Of a stretch of DNA of 64,000 bases, positions 45,401-56,587 are shown one piece after another. The translations under genes and the position numbers were made by a program. Every line of letters starts with the position of its first letter. Within the stretch, counting starts at the first letter, position 1. Below the pieces are notes generated by a model. That model ran no database searches, was not told where the DNA came from, and saw nothing but the letters and a program-made list of their open reading frames with translations. Source of the DNA: Costus lasius (taxonomy: Eukaryota; Streptophyta; Magnoliopsida; Zingiberales; Costaceae); the NCBI GenBank assembly GCA_027563935.2, contig CM050452.1, positions 33,736,850 through 33,800,849 on the forward strand, read 5' to 3'.

Positions 45401-46352
45401 TTCCAACGCGTAGGTCTACCTCATGCTGTCCCACCTGTCTTCTTCTCTTGAGTTCCTGTACATTTGAACAAATGTGAACTCCACATGCAGTGTCCAACAC
45501 CCATGAAATAGAAGAAGAAGATAACATGACCTCAGTCACATATATACCTGAGCCAGAAGCGATGCTTCCCCTCTTATCTCCTTGGAGCGCTTTGCAGTCC
45601 TTTTTCCAGTGACCCAGCTGGCCACAGTGGAAACACCTGTTGTCCTTTGACCGCTTAACCTTTTGCTTCAGAGCCTTACTGTAGTTCTTGACTGGGGCTT
45701 TGCCCTTCTTCCCCTTCTTCTTGTTCCTGGAAGGAACCATCAAGACAGAGGTTGAAGGCTTTCCCTTCAGAGTTTCCTCAGTAGTCAAGAGCATATTCAG
45801 CAGCTCTGCCGGAGTACAATAGATCTTGTTCATATTAAAGTTAATAATGAACGCATCGAAAGGGGGCGGGAGAGACTGTAGAATTATGTCTACAGCAAGC
45901 TCCTGGTTGACGGTATGCCCCAGTTTCTCCAGAGCCTCCTTGTGCCCAATCATCTTGAGCACGTGAGCTCCCACTGTGCTCCCTTCAGCCAGTTTGCTCT
46001 GAAAGAAGAGCTTCGTCAGATTATAGCGTTCTGTCCTCGCCTGTGCAGCATACAGCATCTTGAGGTTCGCTATAATCTCTATAGCCGACATATCCTCATG
46101 CTGACGCTGCAGCGGTGGCGTCATAGACGCTAGCATCAGGCAAGCGACATCAATGCTATCATTGACGTGCTTTTCATAGGCATCGCGAACCGCCCTAGCG
46201 GCGTTCGCAGCGGGTTGAGGCGGCACAGCCGTCTCGAGGACATACAGTTTCCTCTCTGCCTTAAGAACGATCTTAAGGTGTCCGAACCAGTCAGAGAAGT
46301 TTGGCCCTGCAAACTTCTCCCTTTCCAGTAGGGATCGCACATTGAAGCTCAT
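42468..46352 (-). CDS. Copia gag-pol polyprotein, intact (element E)
   Basis: 1294 codons, collinear with element A without any gap, so the residue positions given for A apply: CCHC knuckle at 240-253, protease D287, integrase zinc site 421-455 and catalytic D482/D545/E581, RT YVDD at 968-971, RNase H D1141/E1184/D1220. Differences from A are scattered substitutions (for example FDAF preceded by PPP, and IYCTP for IDCTP in Gag). No stop, no frameshift. Predicted to give one polyprotein that the element's own protease would process. Expression cannot be judged from sequence. Confidence 0.95.
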   Translation of the reverse strand: MSFNVRSLLEREKFAGPNFSDWFGHLKIVLKAERKLYVLETAVPPQPAANAARAVRDAYEKHVNDSIDVACLMLASMTPPLQRQHEDMSAIEIIANLKMLYAAQARTERYNLTKLFFQSKLAEGSTVGAHVLKMIGHKEALEKLGHTVNQELAVDIILQSLPPPFDAFIINFNMNKIYCTPAELLNMLLTTEETLKGKPSTSVLMVPSRNKKKGKKGKAPVKNYSKALKQKVKRSKDNRCFHCGQLGHWKKDCKALQGDKRGSIASGSGIYVTEVMLSSSSISWVLDTACGVHICSNVQELKRRRQVGQHEVDLRVGNGARVAAVAVGDYFISLPSGIVLELNNCYFVPSITKNIISIPALVRKGFSFQCKTSKCVLTYDNIVYATGSINNGLFMLDMECSIQNIDNKKAKYADDSTLLWHSRLGHINEKRIKRLHDHGLLGSFSCEEIDTCKACLMGKMTKSPFPNKGQRASGLLDLIHSDVCGPFSKHARGGYLYFITFTDDFSRYGYVYLMRHKSESFDKFKEFKNEVQNQLGRNIKALRSDRGGEYLSREFTDYLKECGIISQLTPPGTPQWNGVSERRNRTLLDMVRSMMSQATLPYSFWGFALETAAKVLNRVPSKAVSKTPYELWYGKQPSLTFIRIWGCEAYVKKLTSGKLESRSEKCIFVGYPKETKGYYFYDPKENKVFVARTAIFLEKEFLLQEASGREIKLDENPDEGQSSQAQLDEPEPVEQVIEQPEAQISREPRRSGRIRRQPERYDGVYIIDNDEPLTYADAVSGPESARWLEAMRAEMDSMSDNQVWDLVDPPSGVIPIGCKWIFKKKIDMDGNVVTYKGRLVAKGFKQIYGIDYDETFSPVAMFKSIRILFTIAAYYDYEIWQMDVKTAFLNGNLDEDVYMTQPEGFTNPANRHKICKLKKSIYGLKQASRSWNIHFDESISEFGFIKNEDDPCVYKRFSGSVITFLILYVDDILIIGNDIPELHAVKAWLRKCFQMKDLGEAAYVLGVKIYRDRSKRLLGLCQSTYIDKVLERYHLENSKRGYLPVRHGLNLSKSQCPQTQTEKDEMDNTPYASAIGSIMYAMLCTRPDVAYGLSVTSRFQNNPGLAHWIAVKNIIKYLRRTKDMFLIYGGQEELSIEGYTDASFQSDQDDFRSQSGYVFSLNGGAVVWKSFKQSTVADSTTEAEYVAASEASKEAVWIRKFVRELGVVPSSANPLVIFCDNTGAIAQAKEPRSHQKSKHIQRRFHLIREIIDRGEIKICKVHTDDNLADPLTKPLAQQKHEKHCNNMGLRFLNH

Positions 46353-48115
46353 GGTGTTCGTTGCTACAGGTATCTACAACAATGCAAGAACAGCAAGGTT
46401 AGTATCAATGTTTAGAATCTATCCAGGACTTAAGAAAGATTCTTTTCTCACTATTTTGTCCGACTGAAAAATCCAGTAAATAGTCCGAAAGAGTAACACT
46501 CTTTTAGTGAGATGGGATCCAGATTTCATACTTGGTCTCCGCGTCCCGCTCAGGCGAGATAAGATGCACAGAGATGACAAGCATTAATTTCTAGTAGGCT
46601 GTCCCAGCTAATCGCCAACCCGTGCGATTCCCCTTCATTTGGGCAATCCAGCAGACTGTGCCAACTGAGTTGGTACAACACAGTCTCTGATCCCACAGAT
46701 GGCTGCCTCCATGTGCTACCATATGCGCCACATATGTAGCCTACATGGTCAAGCTGACCCGACCTACTCCCTGGACCACCACGTGCTATGCTGAGCAACG
46801 AGAAGCGATAAATCCCTTCTCTGTAACACGCAGGTGAAATCCAGCACCGTCTGAAGATAGATGGACGTGCCCACTGAGTGGGTACAACACGGCTCCAACG
46901 ATAGTCAGAACGGTGAGGTTTCGCGTCAGAAGGCTTTCCGAGCTTGATATGTTAGCGTTGGATTTTACCGGTCTTTTATCTTCTTCACTATCATTCAAGT
47001 CCTATGGTGATAGCAGAAGATAAACACATGCAATTCTAATTATATAAGCAATAAATAGAAAGCATGATCTTATGTGGTAAAAGCCCATGAACCCTAGTAA
47101 GACCTTAATTTTACTTAAGTCTTCACTTGAGCTCTTTTGCATCTCATCTGGTCCAACCCAGGGCCCTAGCGCCAAGAGCACCTCAGGTGCGCCACCAGCT
47201 GAATGCCCCTCTTGGATGTGTGCCTTTATGCTCTTGTCTAATCAAAATACATTTTGATCTATCTAGACAAGCTTTGACTCGCAGGTCAATTATACAATAG
47301 ATTAACAAAAATGTGATTCGCAGATCACAATAATATTAACTTATAATTAACCAGGCACGCAGGCCCCAGCACAGCACACAATAGGGCAACCCACATAAGA
47401 TTAAATAAACAAGCATCATGGCATCATTCAATCAATCATGTGATCCATAGACAAAATAAAAATTTTCAAATCCCATTGGAATCAATTTTACTTGTCTTAT
47501 GTGCCCTACTACCTTACAATGGTCCATTGATAGGAATCCACTCATCAATCTAGTTAGATCCAAGCCCTTGCATGCACCAAGTCCTAACTGACTCGAGTTG
47601 ACCTAATGGTCAACCATGCATGCCCCTAGGGCTGAACAACCAACATGAGTTCTGGCAAGCGGGTGTGACCCCGGGCCTAACTCATGTGTGTTCACTGGTT
47701 GTCTCAACCAGACCTCGCTACACGCCATTGATGCAGTCAACCTATAGCCACCTCGTGCTTGCGCACAGGTGCTATCTGGTCGACCCATCTAGGCTGTCAG
47801 ATGGTCTGATCAGACTAGCTTGATCTATACAAGATGATGCTTTCAACCCCATCAACCCATCTAAGGGTTTACAATAGGTGCAACTTAGATCTAGTTGGGC
47901 GCGCATGTCATTTAGGGTTTGAAAAACACAATTACAATAACATGAACCGCAACCAACATACATGCGCCAATCATCTAGCGCCAAGATAACTCTTATACAT
48001 GCGCAAATCTAAACATACTATCAACTAGTATACTCGCATGAAGAGAAAAAAACATAGATCTAAGCAACAAACATACATGGATCACTCAAAGCAATCAAAA
48101 GAACATATAAGACCG
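46353..48115 (-). other. 5' leader of element E
   Basis: About 1.76 kb without coding signal. Long hairpin at 47233-47271; CTGCGA hairpins follow to about 47330; twin bulged hairpins near 46655-46685 and 46865-46892; AAAGAGT hairpin near 46488-46505. Confidence 0.7.
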
Positions 48116-48129
48116 GCTCTGATACCAAT
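48116..48129 (-). other. Primer binding site of element E
   Basis: ATTGGTATCAGAGC on the element strand. Confidence 0.9.
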
Positions 48130-49858
48130 TGTTGGGTCCCCTTCTAGGGGGAGCGCAAGCGGATAAAACCCCTTTCAAGAGGGGGGCCGAAAACCCTAAG
48201 AGTGGGTGGCGCATATTTCATTCAATCCATGAAGATGCTAGGGTTTCAACTAATCGCATGTTACATGTTCTCATGATCAACTTCGAACGATTGAATGGAT
48301 AAGAGAGAATTCATACCATTGCCATGAGGATTGGACTCGGCTTGGAAGCTAGAGAACGATAGGGTTCTCCTCCAAAGTGTGCCACACACAAGAAGAAATT
48401 GGCCTACACCTTGTCGTCCTTGTGCTAGCAAGGCTTCAAGGTTCCTTTTCGTATGGAAGGGAAGGGAAAATCTTGCTTGGCGAGACTCCTCTCTCTTGTT
48501 TTCGTCAAGTCCTCTCTTCACCGAATTGGAGAAGCCTTCACAAGAGAATTCGACAAGTGAGTAACCTCCCACACTAATGTGGAGGCGTTACACACAATCC
48601 ACTTGAAACCGAATTCCAAAGATGGAAAGTATTGAAGGCTTAAGCGTTCACCCAAAGTGAACCAAGCCCTTAACTCACCTCCCATGAACCATGCGCTCAT
48701 CCATGAGCCGGTTCAATGTCGGTTTGGTCCAAGACCAATTAACCCAAGCCATATGGTCTAGATCACAATAAACCCTAAAGGTTCAAGATCCAACCGTTCA
48801 TTTCTTGATGCTCCTGATCTCACCGATCTAGCATTATCTCTCTCGATCGAAGCTTACCGATCTCAAGCCCTAATCAATCAAACATGATCAGACCAGATCT
48901 CACTTACAATCAGAGATTAAATCCCTTTAAACTGAACCCAAACAATTCAGTCCACACGATCTGACTCAAGTAAGCCATATCATCAAATTGTGCGACCCTG
49001 AGGGTTTCCTTTAAATGTCGGTAACGATAACTCACATTATCACGATCAGTGAGGGGTATCTAGCAACACATCACTGTCTCCCGATATAAAGGAAAGAGTC
49101 TTCCAAGACTACTCCCAAATCACAGCACAAGTGTGAATCTTCTTCACAAGGCATACATGTGTCCTTTGCCACTGGATGTTCTTATTGGACAAGCCTGTCA
49201 AGCTTGTAACTCCAATATGATGAGCATGATTAGATCAGATGAACATAGTCACCTGGGTATGGCCATACACTATCTCAATCATCTCATCTAGGGGGGCCCT
49301 TTAGAACATCACACTCCTTAAACAAGGAGATGGCAATTCTATATCTATCACTAGTGTCCTAACCTGACTCATGATCATTATCCAAGATAGTCTATAATCA
49401 TTATATTTCAAATGATATTGAAATACCTCAAAATAATGACATTCATCATTTAGAAGCACAAGTGATCTCAAGTCAAAGGACATGTGCCACTTGGTGCTTA
49501 CAAGGAATATTCACATTGTGACAACCAACTGAATATCCTAGTAGGGTCTGTCCAGTACATCCAATGTACCCATGAGTCTACATCTTATTCCATGCTCGAA
49601 GCATCCTATAAGATTAGAACACATATTAGTCTCAATCATATCAAGGCTGTCTCAAGTTCATCAAGATATCTCGACTAAGGACATATGCATGTCAGCCTAG
49701 CTGAACAGCTTTGAGACATTATTCAGTAGTACACTTATTACAGCAGACAAGGTAACAACCTGAATAATAACCATGCCTTTATAAACTCAAGAGTTTATTA
49801 CATGATACTTATACAATCCCAAGGCCTCAAACATTAGCCTTAAGGGCATACCCCAACA
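48130..49858 (-). repeat. 5' LTR of element E
   Basis: 1729 bp, partner of 40719-42447. Dyad at 49026-49041 has one stem mismatch relative to the partner. Confidence 0.95.
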
Positions 49859-50589
49859 CAAGTGTGAATCCACTTCACTAGGCATACATGTTTCCTTTGC
49901 CACTGGATGTTCTTATTGGACAAGCGTGTCAAGCCTGTAGCTCCAATATGATGAGCATGATTAGATCAGATGAACATAGTCACCTGGGTATGGCCATACA
50001 CTTTCTCAATCATCTCATCCAGGGGGGCCCCTTTATAACATCACACTCCAAACAAGGAGACGGCAATCCTATATCTATCACTAGTGTCCTAACCTGACTC
50101 AAGCTCACCATCCAAGATAGTCTATAACCATTATGTTTCAAATGATATTGAACTACCTCAAAACAATGACAATCATCATTTAGAAACACAAGTGATCTCA
50201 AGTCAGAGGACATGTGCCACTTGTTGCAAACAAGGATTATTCACATTGTGACAAGCAATTGAATATCCTAGTAGGGTCTGTCCAGTACATCCAATGTACC
50301 CATGAGTCTACATATTATTCCATGCTCAAAGCATCCTATAAGATTAGAACACATATTAGTCTCAATCATATCAAGGCTGTCTCATGTTCACCAAGATATC
50401 TCGACTAAGGACATATAGCATGTCAGCCTAGCTGAACAGCTTTGAGACATTATTCAGAAGCACACTTATTGCTGCAGACAATATAACAAACTGAATAACA
50501 ACCATTGCCTTTATAAACATAAGAGTTTATACATGATACTGTTACAATCCCAAGGCCTCAAACATTAGCCTTAAGGGCATACCCCAACA

Positions 50590-50606
50590 ATCTCCCACTT
50601 GCACTT
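50590..50606 (-). other. Polypurine tract of element F
   Basis: Same 17-base tract as in A, at the end of F's internal region. Confidence 0.8.
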
Positions 50607-50609
50607 AAT

Positions 50610-53070
50610 CTAATGGTTGAGAAATCTCAAACCCATATTATTACAGTGCTTCTCATGCTTCTACTGCGCCAGAGGCTTGGTAAGCGGGTCAGCCAGATTG
50701 TCGTCTGTATGAACCTTGCAGATTTTGATCTCGCCACGATCAATGATCTCCCGGATCAAGTGAAACCGTCTCTGTATGTGCTTGGACTTCTGGTGCGACC
50801 GTGGTTCCTTTGCTTGTGCGATTGCTCCAGTGTTATCACAGAAGATAACCAAAGGATCAGCACTCGAAGGAACGACACCAAGTTCTCTCACGAACTTACG
50901 AATCCACACTGCCTCCTTGGATGCTTCCGACGCTGCAACATACTCGGCTTCTGTTGTGGAATCAGCAACAGTTGACTGTTTGAAACTTTTCCACACCACC
51001 GCTCCTCCATTCAAGCTAAAGACATAGCCTGATTGCGATCGGAAATCATCCTGGTCTGACTGGAACGAAGCGTCAGTATATCCTTCAATACTGAGTTCTT
51101 CCTGACCACCATATATCAAGAACATATCTTTGGTCCTCCGCAGATATTTTAAAATGTTCTTGACCGCAATCCAGTGTGCCTGACCTGGATTACTTTGGAA
51201 TCGACTGGTCACGCTTAACCCGTAAGCGACGTCTGGGCGAGTGCACAACATCGCATACATAATGGACCCAATAGCCGAAGCATAAGGCGTATTGTCCATT
51301 TCATCTTTCTCAGTCTGTGTTTGTGGACACTGACCCTTCGAAAGATTCAGACCATGTCTGACTGGAAGATACCCTCTTTTAGAATTCTCTAAATGGAATC
51401 TCTCCAGGACTTTATCGATGTAAGTACTCTGGCACAGCCCGAGAAGCCTCTTAGATCTATCCCTGTAGATCTTCACACCTAACACATAGGCTGCTTCTCC
51501 TAGATCTTTCATCTGGAAACATTTCCTTAGCCATGCCTTAACCGCATGCATTTCAGGAATATCGTTTCCAATGATTAAGATATCATCGACGTAGAGGACT
51601 AGGAAAGTAATCACGCTCCCACTAAACCTCTTATATACACACGGGTCATCCTCGTTCTTGATGAAGCCAAACTCAGAGATTGATTCATCAAAACGAATAT
51701 TCCAGCTTCTAGATGCTTGTTTAAGTCCATAAATGGACTTCTTTAACTTGCATATTTTATGACAATCTGCTGGATTAGTGAAACCTTCAGGTTGTGTCAT
51801 GTACACATCCTCATCCAGTTTTCCATTAAGGAAAGCAGTCTTCACATCCATCTGCCAGATCTCATAATCGTAATATGCTGCTATCGCGAAAAGAATCCGA
51901 ATAGACTTGAACATGGCTACAGGAGAGAAAGTTTCATCATAATCTATCCCGTAGATTTGTTTGAAACCTTTCGCTACTAGCCTGCCTTTATAGGTAACCA
52001 CGTTACCATCCATATCAATCTTCTTCTTGAAGATCCATTTACAGCCTATAGGGATTACTCCCGGAGGCGGATCAACCAAATCCCAGACTTGGTTATCTGA
52101 CATGGAGTCCATCTCGGCTCGCATAGCTTCAAGCCATCTAGCTGACTCCGGTCCACTGACCGCATCCGCATAAGTAAGGGGTTCATCATTATCAATGATG
52201 TAGACTCCGTCATAGCGCTCAGGCTGTCGACGGATCCTTCCCGATCTACGCAGTTCCCGTGATATCTGAGCCTCAGGTTGTTCAATAACCTGATCCACTG
52301 GCTCTGGCTCATCCAACTGTGCTTGACTGCTTTGTCCTTCCTCTGGATTCTCATCCAGCTTTATTTCTCTCCCACTGGCTTCTTGCAGAAGAAACTCCTT
52401 CTCAAGAAATATTGCCGTCCGAGCAACAAATACTTTGTTCTCTTTGGGATCGTAGAAATAATAACCCTTAGTTTCCTTAGGGTAACCGACAAAGATGCAT
52501 TTCTCAGATCTGCTCTCCAGTTTCCCAGAGGCGAGCTTTTTGACATAAGCCTCGCAACCCCAGATCCTGATAAATGTCAAGCTAGGCTGTTTCCCATACC
52601 ACAACTCATATGGCGTCTTTGAAACTGCCTTGGATGGCACTCGGTTTAGTACCTTTGCAGCTGTTTCCAGTGCAAATCCCCAAAAGGAGTAAGGAAGAAT
52701 AGCCTGACTCATCATAGAACGAACCATATCAAGTAACGTTCTATTTCTCCTCTCGGACACACCATTCCATTGCGGTGTTCCTGGCAGAGTGAGCTGTGAG
52801 ATAATCCCACACTCTTTTAGATAGTCAGTAAACGCATGACTCAAGTATTCTCCACCTCGATCAGAACGAAGTGCCTTGATATTTCGGCCTAGCTGATTTT
52901 GTACTTTATTCTTGAACTCTTTGAACTTGTCAAAAGATTCACTCTTATGTCTCATAAGATATACATAACCATATCTACTGAAATCATCAGTAAAGGTAAT
53001 GAAGTACTGATAGCCACCTCTGGCATGTTTACTAAATGGCCCACACACATCACTGTGTATAAGGTCAAGT
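50610..53070 (-). pseudogene. Copia pol C-terminal part with premature stop (element F)
   Basis: Aligns with codons from about 477 to 1294 of element A: integrase core from just before catalytic D482, D545, E581, RT with YVDD, and RNase H. The 5' side is cut by element G at 53070. Codon 1278 is TAG (50661-50663), which would remove the last 17 residues (normally starting QKH). The natural stop position is at 50610. The truncation is short, so RNase H motifs are retained; loss of gag through G is the major defect. Confidence 0.9.
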
Positions 53071-54783
53071 TGTTGGGGTATGCCCTTAAGGCTAATGTTT
53101 GAGGCCTTGGGATTGTATCAGTATCATGTAATAAACTCTTGTGTTTATAAAGGCATGGTTATTATTCAGGTTGTTACCTTGTCTGCTATAATAAGTGTAC
53201 TACTGAATAATGTCTCAAAGCTGTTCAGCTGGGCTGACATGCAGTAATGTCCTTAGTCGAGATATCTTGGTGAACATGAGACAGCCTTGATATGATTGAG
53301 ACTAATATGTATTCTAATCTTATAGGATGCTTCAAGCATGGAATAAGACGTAGACTCATGGGTACATTGGATGTACTGGACAGACCCTACTAGGATATTC
53401 AATTGCTTGTCACACTGTGAATGATCCTTATTTGCAACAAGTGGCACATGTCCTCTGACTTGAGATCACTTGTGTTTCTAAATGATGATTGTCATTGTTT
53501 TGAGGTAGTTCAATATCATTTGAAACATGATGGTTATAGACTATCTTGGATAATGAGCTTGAGTCAGGTTAGGGCACTAGTGATAGATAAAGGATTGCCG
53601 TCTCCTTGTTTAAGGAGTGTGATGTTCTAGAGGGGCCCCCCTATATGAGATGATTGAGAAAGTGTATGGCCATACCCAGATGACTATGTTCATCTGATTT
53701 AATCATGCTCATCGTATTGGAGTCACAAGCTTGACACGCTTGTCCAATAAGAACATCCAGTGGCTAAGGATACATGTATGCCTTGTGAAGTGGATTCACA
53801 CTTGTGCTATGGTTTGGGTGTAGTCTTGGAAGACTCTTTCCTTTATATCGGGAGACAGTGATGTGTTGCTAGATACCCCTCACTGATCGTGATAACGTGA
53901 GTTATCGTTACCGACATTTAAAGGAAACCCTTAGGGTCGCACAATTTGATGATATGGCTTACTTGAGTCAGATCGTGTGGACTGAATTGTTTGGGTTCAG
54001 TTTAAAGGGATTTAATCTCTGATTGTAAGTGAGATCTGGTCTGATCATGTTTGATTGATTAGGGCTTGAGATCGGTAAGCTTCGATCGAGAGGATTGATG
54101 CTTGATCGGTGAGATCAAGAGCATCATGAGATGAACGGTTAGATTGGAAACCTTAGGGTTTAGTTGATCTAGACCGATTGGCTTGGGCTGGCTTGGTTTG
54201 GCCTTTGGACCGAACACATTTACTTTGAACCGGTTCAAGAGCTTGAACGTATGGTTCATTGTTTTGGCATTTTGATCGATTTAGTGATCATGAACGCATG
54301 GCTTAATGGATTTTCCAATTTTGGAAAGTCATTTAGCACATGTTCCCTTAAACGCCAAATGACTTGAACGCTCCATTCAACTCTCGTCTCCTTGCTCTTG
54401 CTTGACGAGACTTTGGCGTGGAGAAGGCGAGGTCTTGGTGGAGGTTCGGCAAGCCTAGACATCATCTCTCATTTCCTTACCATACGAGAGGGACCCTTGA
54501 AGGACCTTGCTAGCACAAGGATCTCCAAGGAGCAAGCACATCATCTTGTGTGCGTCTACTAGGGAGAAGATCCCTTTCGATCTTTCTCTTCCAAATCGCC
54601 ATCTTCCTCATGGCTTTGGTATGGATCTAAACTTCATCAAGTTGATCATATTATCTTGCTAAGATCCATGAAAAACCCTTGCTTCCGCTTGCAATTTTTT
54701 ATGCGCCACCCTTAAGGGTTTTTCGCCCCCCCTCTTGAAAGGGGTTTCATCTGCTTGCGCTCCCCCTTGAAGGGGACTCTTCA
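53071..54783 (+). repeat. 5' LTR of element G
   Basis: 1713 bp, TGTTGGGGTATGCC to GGGACTCTTCA. GNRA dyad at 53891-53906 (GTGA). ATGCT hairpin at 53327-53339 has loop TCA instead of TCG. Confidence 0.93.
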
Positions 54784-54797
54784 ATTGGTATCAGAGG
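54784..54797 (+). other. Primer binding site of element G
   Basis: ATTGGTATCAGAGG; one base differs from the A, B, C, E and H sites at the last tRNA-complementary position. Confidence 0.85.
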
Positions 54798-56587
54798 ATG
54801 CGGTTCAAGCATGTAATATGATTGCTTGGTATATTTTGTGATCCTTGGTTGCGCATTTACATGTATGCTTAGATCTTGTTGACATGCGAAACTTACATGT
54901 TATTTCTTCATGCGAAAGTAAGATGTTTACCTTATGTTGGCGCATATTGTTTGTTCATCTTGTCACATGTCTTGTGTTGGCGCTTAGTTCATGTTATTTT
55001 ATCAAAAACCTAACATGCGCGCCTATGACTAGATCTAAGTGGCGCCTACTATAAACCCTTAGATGGGTTGATGGGGTTGAAGTCACCTCTAGGTTAGATC
55101 CAATAGTCTGATCAGACCATATGACAGCCGAGATGGATCGACCAGATGGCACCTGTGCGCAAGCACGAGGTGGCTATAGGTCGATTGCATCTTAGGCGTG
55201 TAGCGAGGTCTGGTTGAGACAACCATTGAACACACATGAGTTAGGCCCGGGGTCACACCCGCTTGCCAGACCTCATGAGGGTTGTTCAGCCCTTGGCACA
55301 TGCATGGTTGACCATTAGGTCAACTCGAGTCAGTTAGGACTTGGTGCATGCAAGGGGCAGAGGATCTGACTAGATGAATGAGTGGATCCCTATCAATGGA
55401 CCATTGTAAGGTTGTAGGGCACATAAGAAAATTAAAATTGATGCCAATGGGGTTTTCAAAATTTATTTTCTTTGTAAGGGATCACATGATGATTGATTGA
55501 TGCCATATGCTTGTTTATTTATTCTTATGTGGGTTGCCCATGTTAAATGTGTGCTGTGCTGGGGCCTGCGTGCCTGGAATTAAACCTGTAAATTAATATT
55601 ATTGTGATCTGCGAATCACTTTTTAATTAATTTATTGTATAATTGACCTGCGAGTCAATCTTGTCTAGATAGATCAAAATGTATTTTGATTAGACAAGAG
55701 CACAAAGGCACACATCCCAGAGGGGCATTCAGCTGGTGGCGCACCTGAGGTGCTCTTGGCGCAAGGGCCCTGGGTTGGACCAGATGAGATGCTAAAGACC
55801 CAAGAAGAGCAAGTCAAGACTTAAGTATCTTAAGGTCTTACTTAGGCTATGGGCTTTTACCACATAAGATGCATGCTTTCTGTTATTGTTTATATAAGTA
55901 GAACAGCATGATTTATTTATCTTCTGCTATAGCCATAGGATTTGCCTGATAGTAAGAAGATAAAAGACCGTTAAAATCCAAACGCTAAAATATCAAGCAC
56001 GTAATGCCTTCTGACGCGAAACCTCACTGTTCTGACTATCGTTGGAGCCGTGTTGTACCCACTCAGTGGGCACGTCCATCTATCTTCAGACGGTGCGGGA
56101 TTTCACCTGCGTGTTACAGAGAAGGGATTTATCGCTTCTCGTTGCTTAGCATAGCACGTGGTGGTCCAGGGAGTAGGTCAGGTCAGCTTGACCATGTAGG
56201 CTACATATGGAGCATATGGTAGCACATGGAGGCAGCCATCTGTGGGGTCAGAGATTGTGTTGTACCAACTCAGTTGGCACAGTCTGCTGGATTGCCCAGG
56301 TGAAGGGGAATCGCACGGGTTGGCGATTGGCTGGGACAGCCTACCAGAAATTAGTGCTTGTCATCTCTGTGCATCTTATCTCGCCTGAGCGGGACGCGGA
56401 GACCAAGTATGAAATCTGGATCCCATCTCACTAAAAGAGTTCTACTCTTTCGGGCTGTTTTGCTGGATTTTTCAGCCAGATAAAATAGTGAGAAAAAGAA
56501 TCTTTCTTAAGTCCTGGATTGATTCTATACATTGATACTGACCTTGCTGTTCTTGCATTGTTGTAGATTCCTGCAGCAACGAACACC
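54798..56587 (+). other. 5' leader of element G
   Basis: About 1.8 kb without coding signal. CTGCGT hairpin near 55562-55575, CTGCGA hairpins at 55604-55619 and 55642-55659, long hairpin at 55660-55698, twin bulged hairpins near 56049-56074 and 56250-56283, AAAGAGT hairpin near 56436-56452 with loop TCT. Confidence 0.7.

Larger units (their letters stand above)
40719..49858 (-). mobile_element. Complete Ty1/copia retrotransposon E
   Basis: 9140 bp, flanked by caagt at 40714-40718 and 49859-49863. Both LTRs are 1729 bp with 7-bp inverted termini TGTTGGG/CCCAACA and differ at about four sites by eye (0.23%). gag-pol is open over 1294 codons. With A, this is one of two apparently intact, recently inserted copies. 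Confidence 0.95.
39780..50589 (-). repeat. 3' LTR of element F, split by element E
   Basis: Parts 39780-40718 and 49864-50589 sum to 1665 bp. It starts TGAAAGGTTCCCC and ends CCCCAACA before the polypurine tract. The first dyad half at 40612-40627 has one mismatch. The left boundary is placed by analogy with element C (TGAAAGTAACCC). Confidence 0.8.
39780..53070 (-). mobile_element. Partial Ty1/copia retrotransposon F, split by E and G
   Basis: 3' LTR, polypurine tract and the distal two thirds of pol of a minus-strand element. E interrupts its LTR. G interrupts its pol at the integrase catalytic core, so gag, leader and 5' LTR lie right of the window. Its presumed left target duplication is aaccc (39775-39779), unverifiable here. 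Confidence 0.85.

Noticed and set aside
40719..49858. Near-identical LTR copies as a possible assembly duplication
   Set aside because: Each pair has its own small differences, exact target duplications and different flanks, as real insertions have. Read-depth checks would settle it.
48130..50589. What looks like two LTRs in tandem
   Set aside because: Explained by nesting: 48130-49858 is E's 5' LTR and 49864-50589 is the rest of F's 3' LTR, joined through the caagt duplication.
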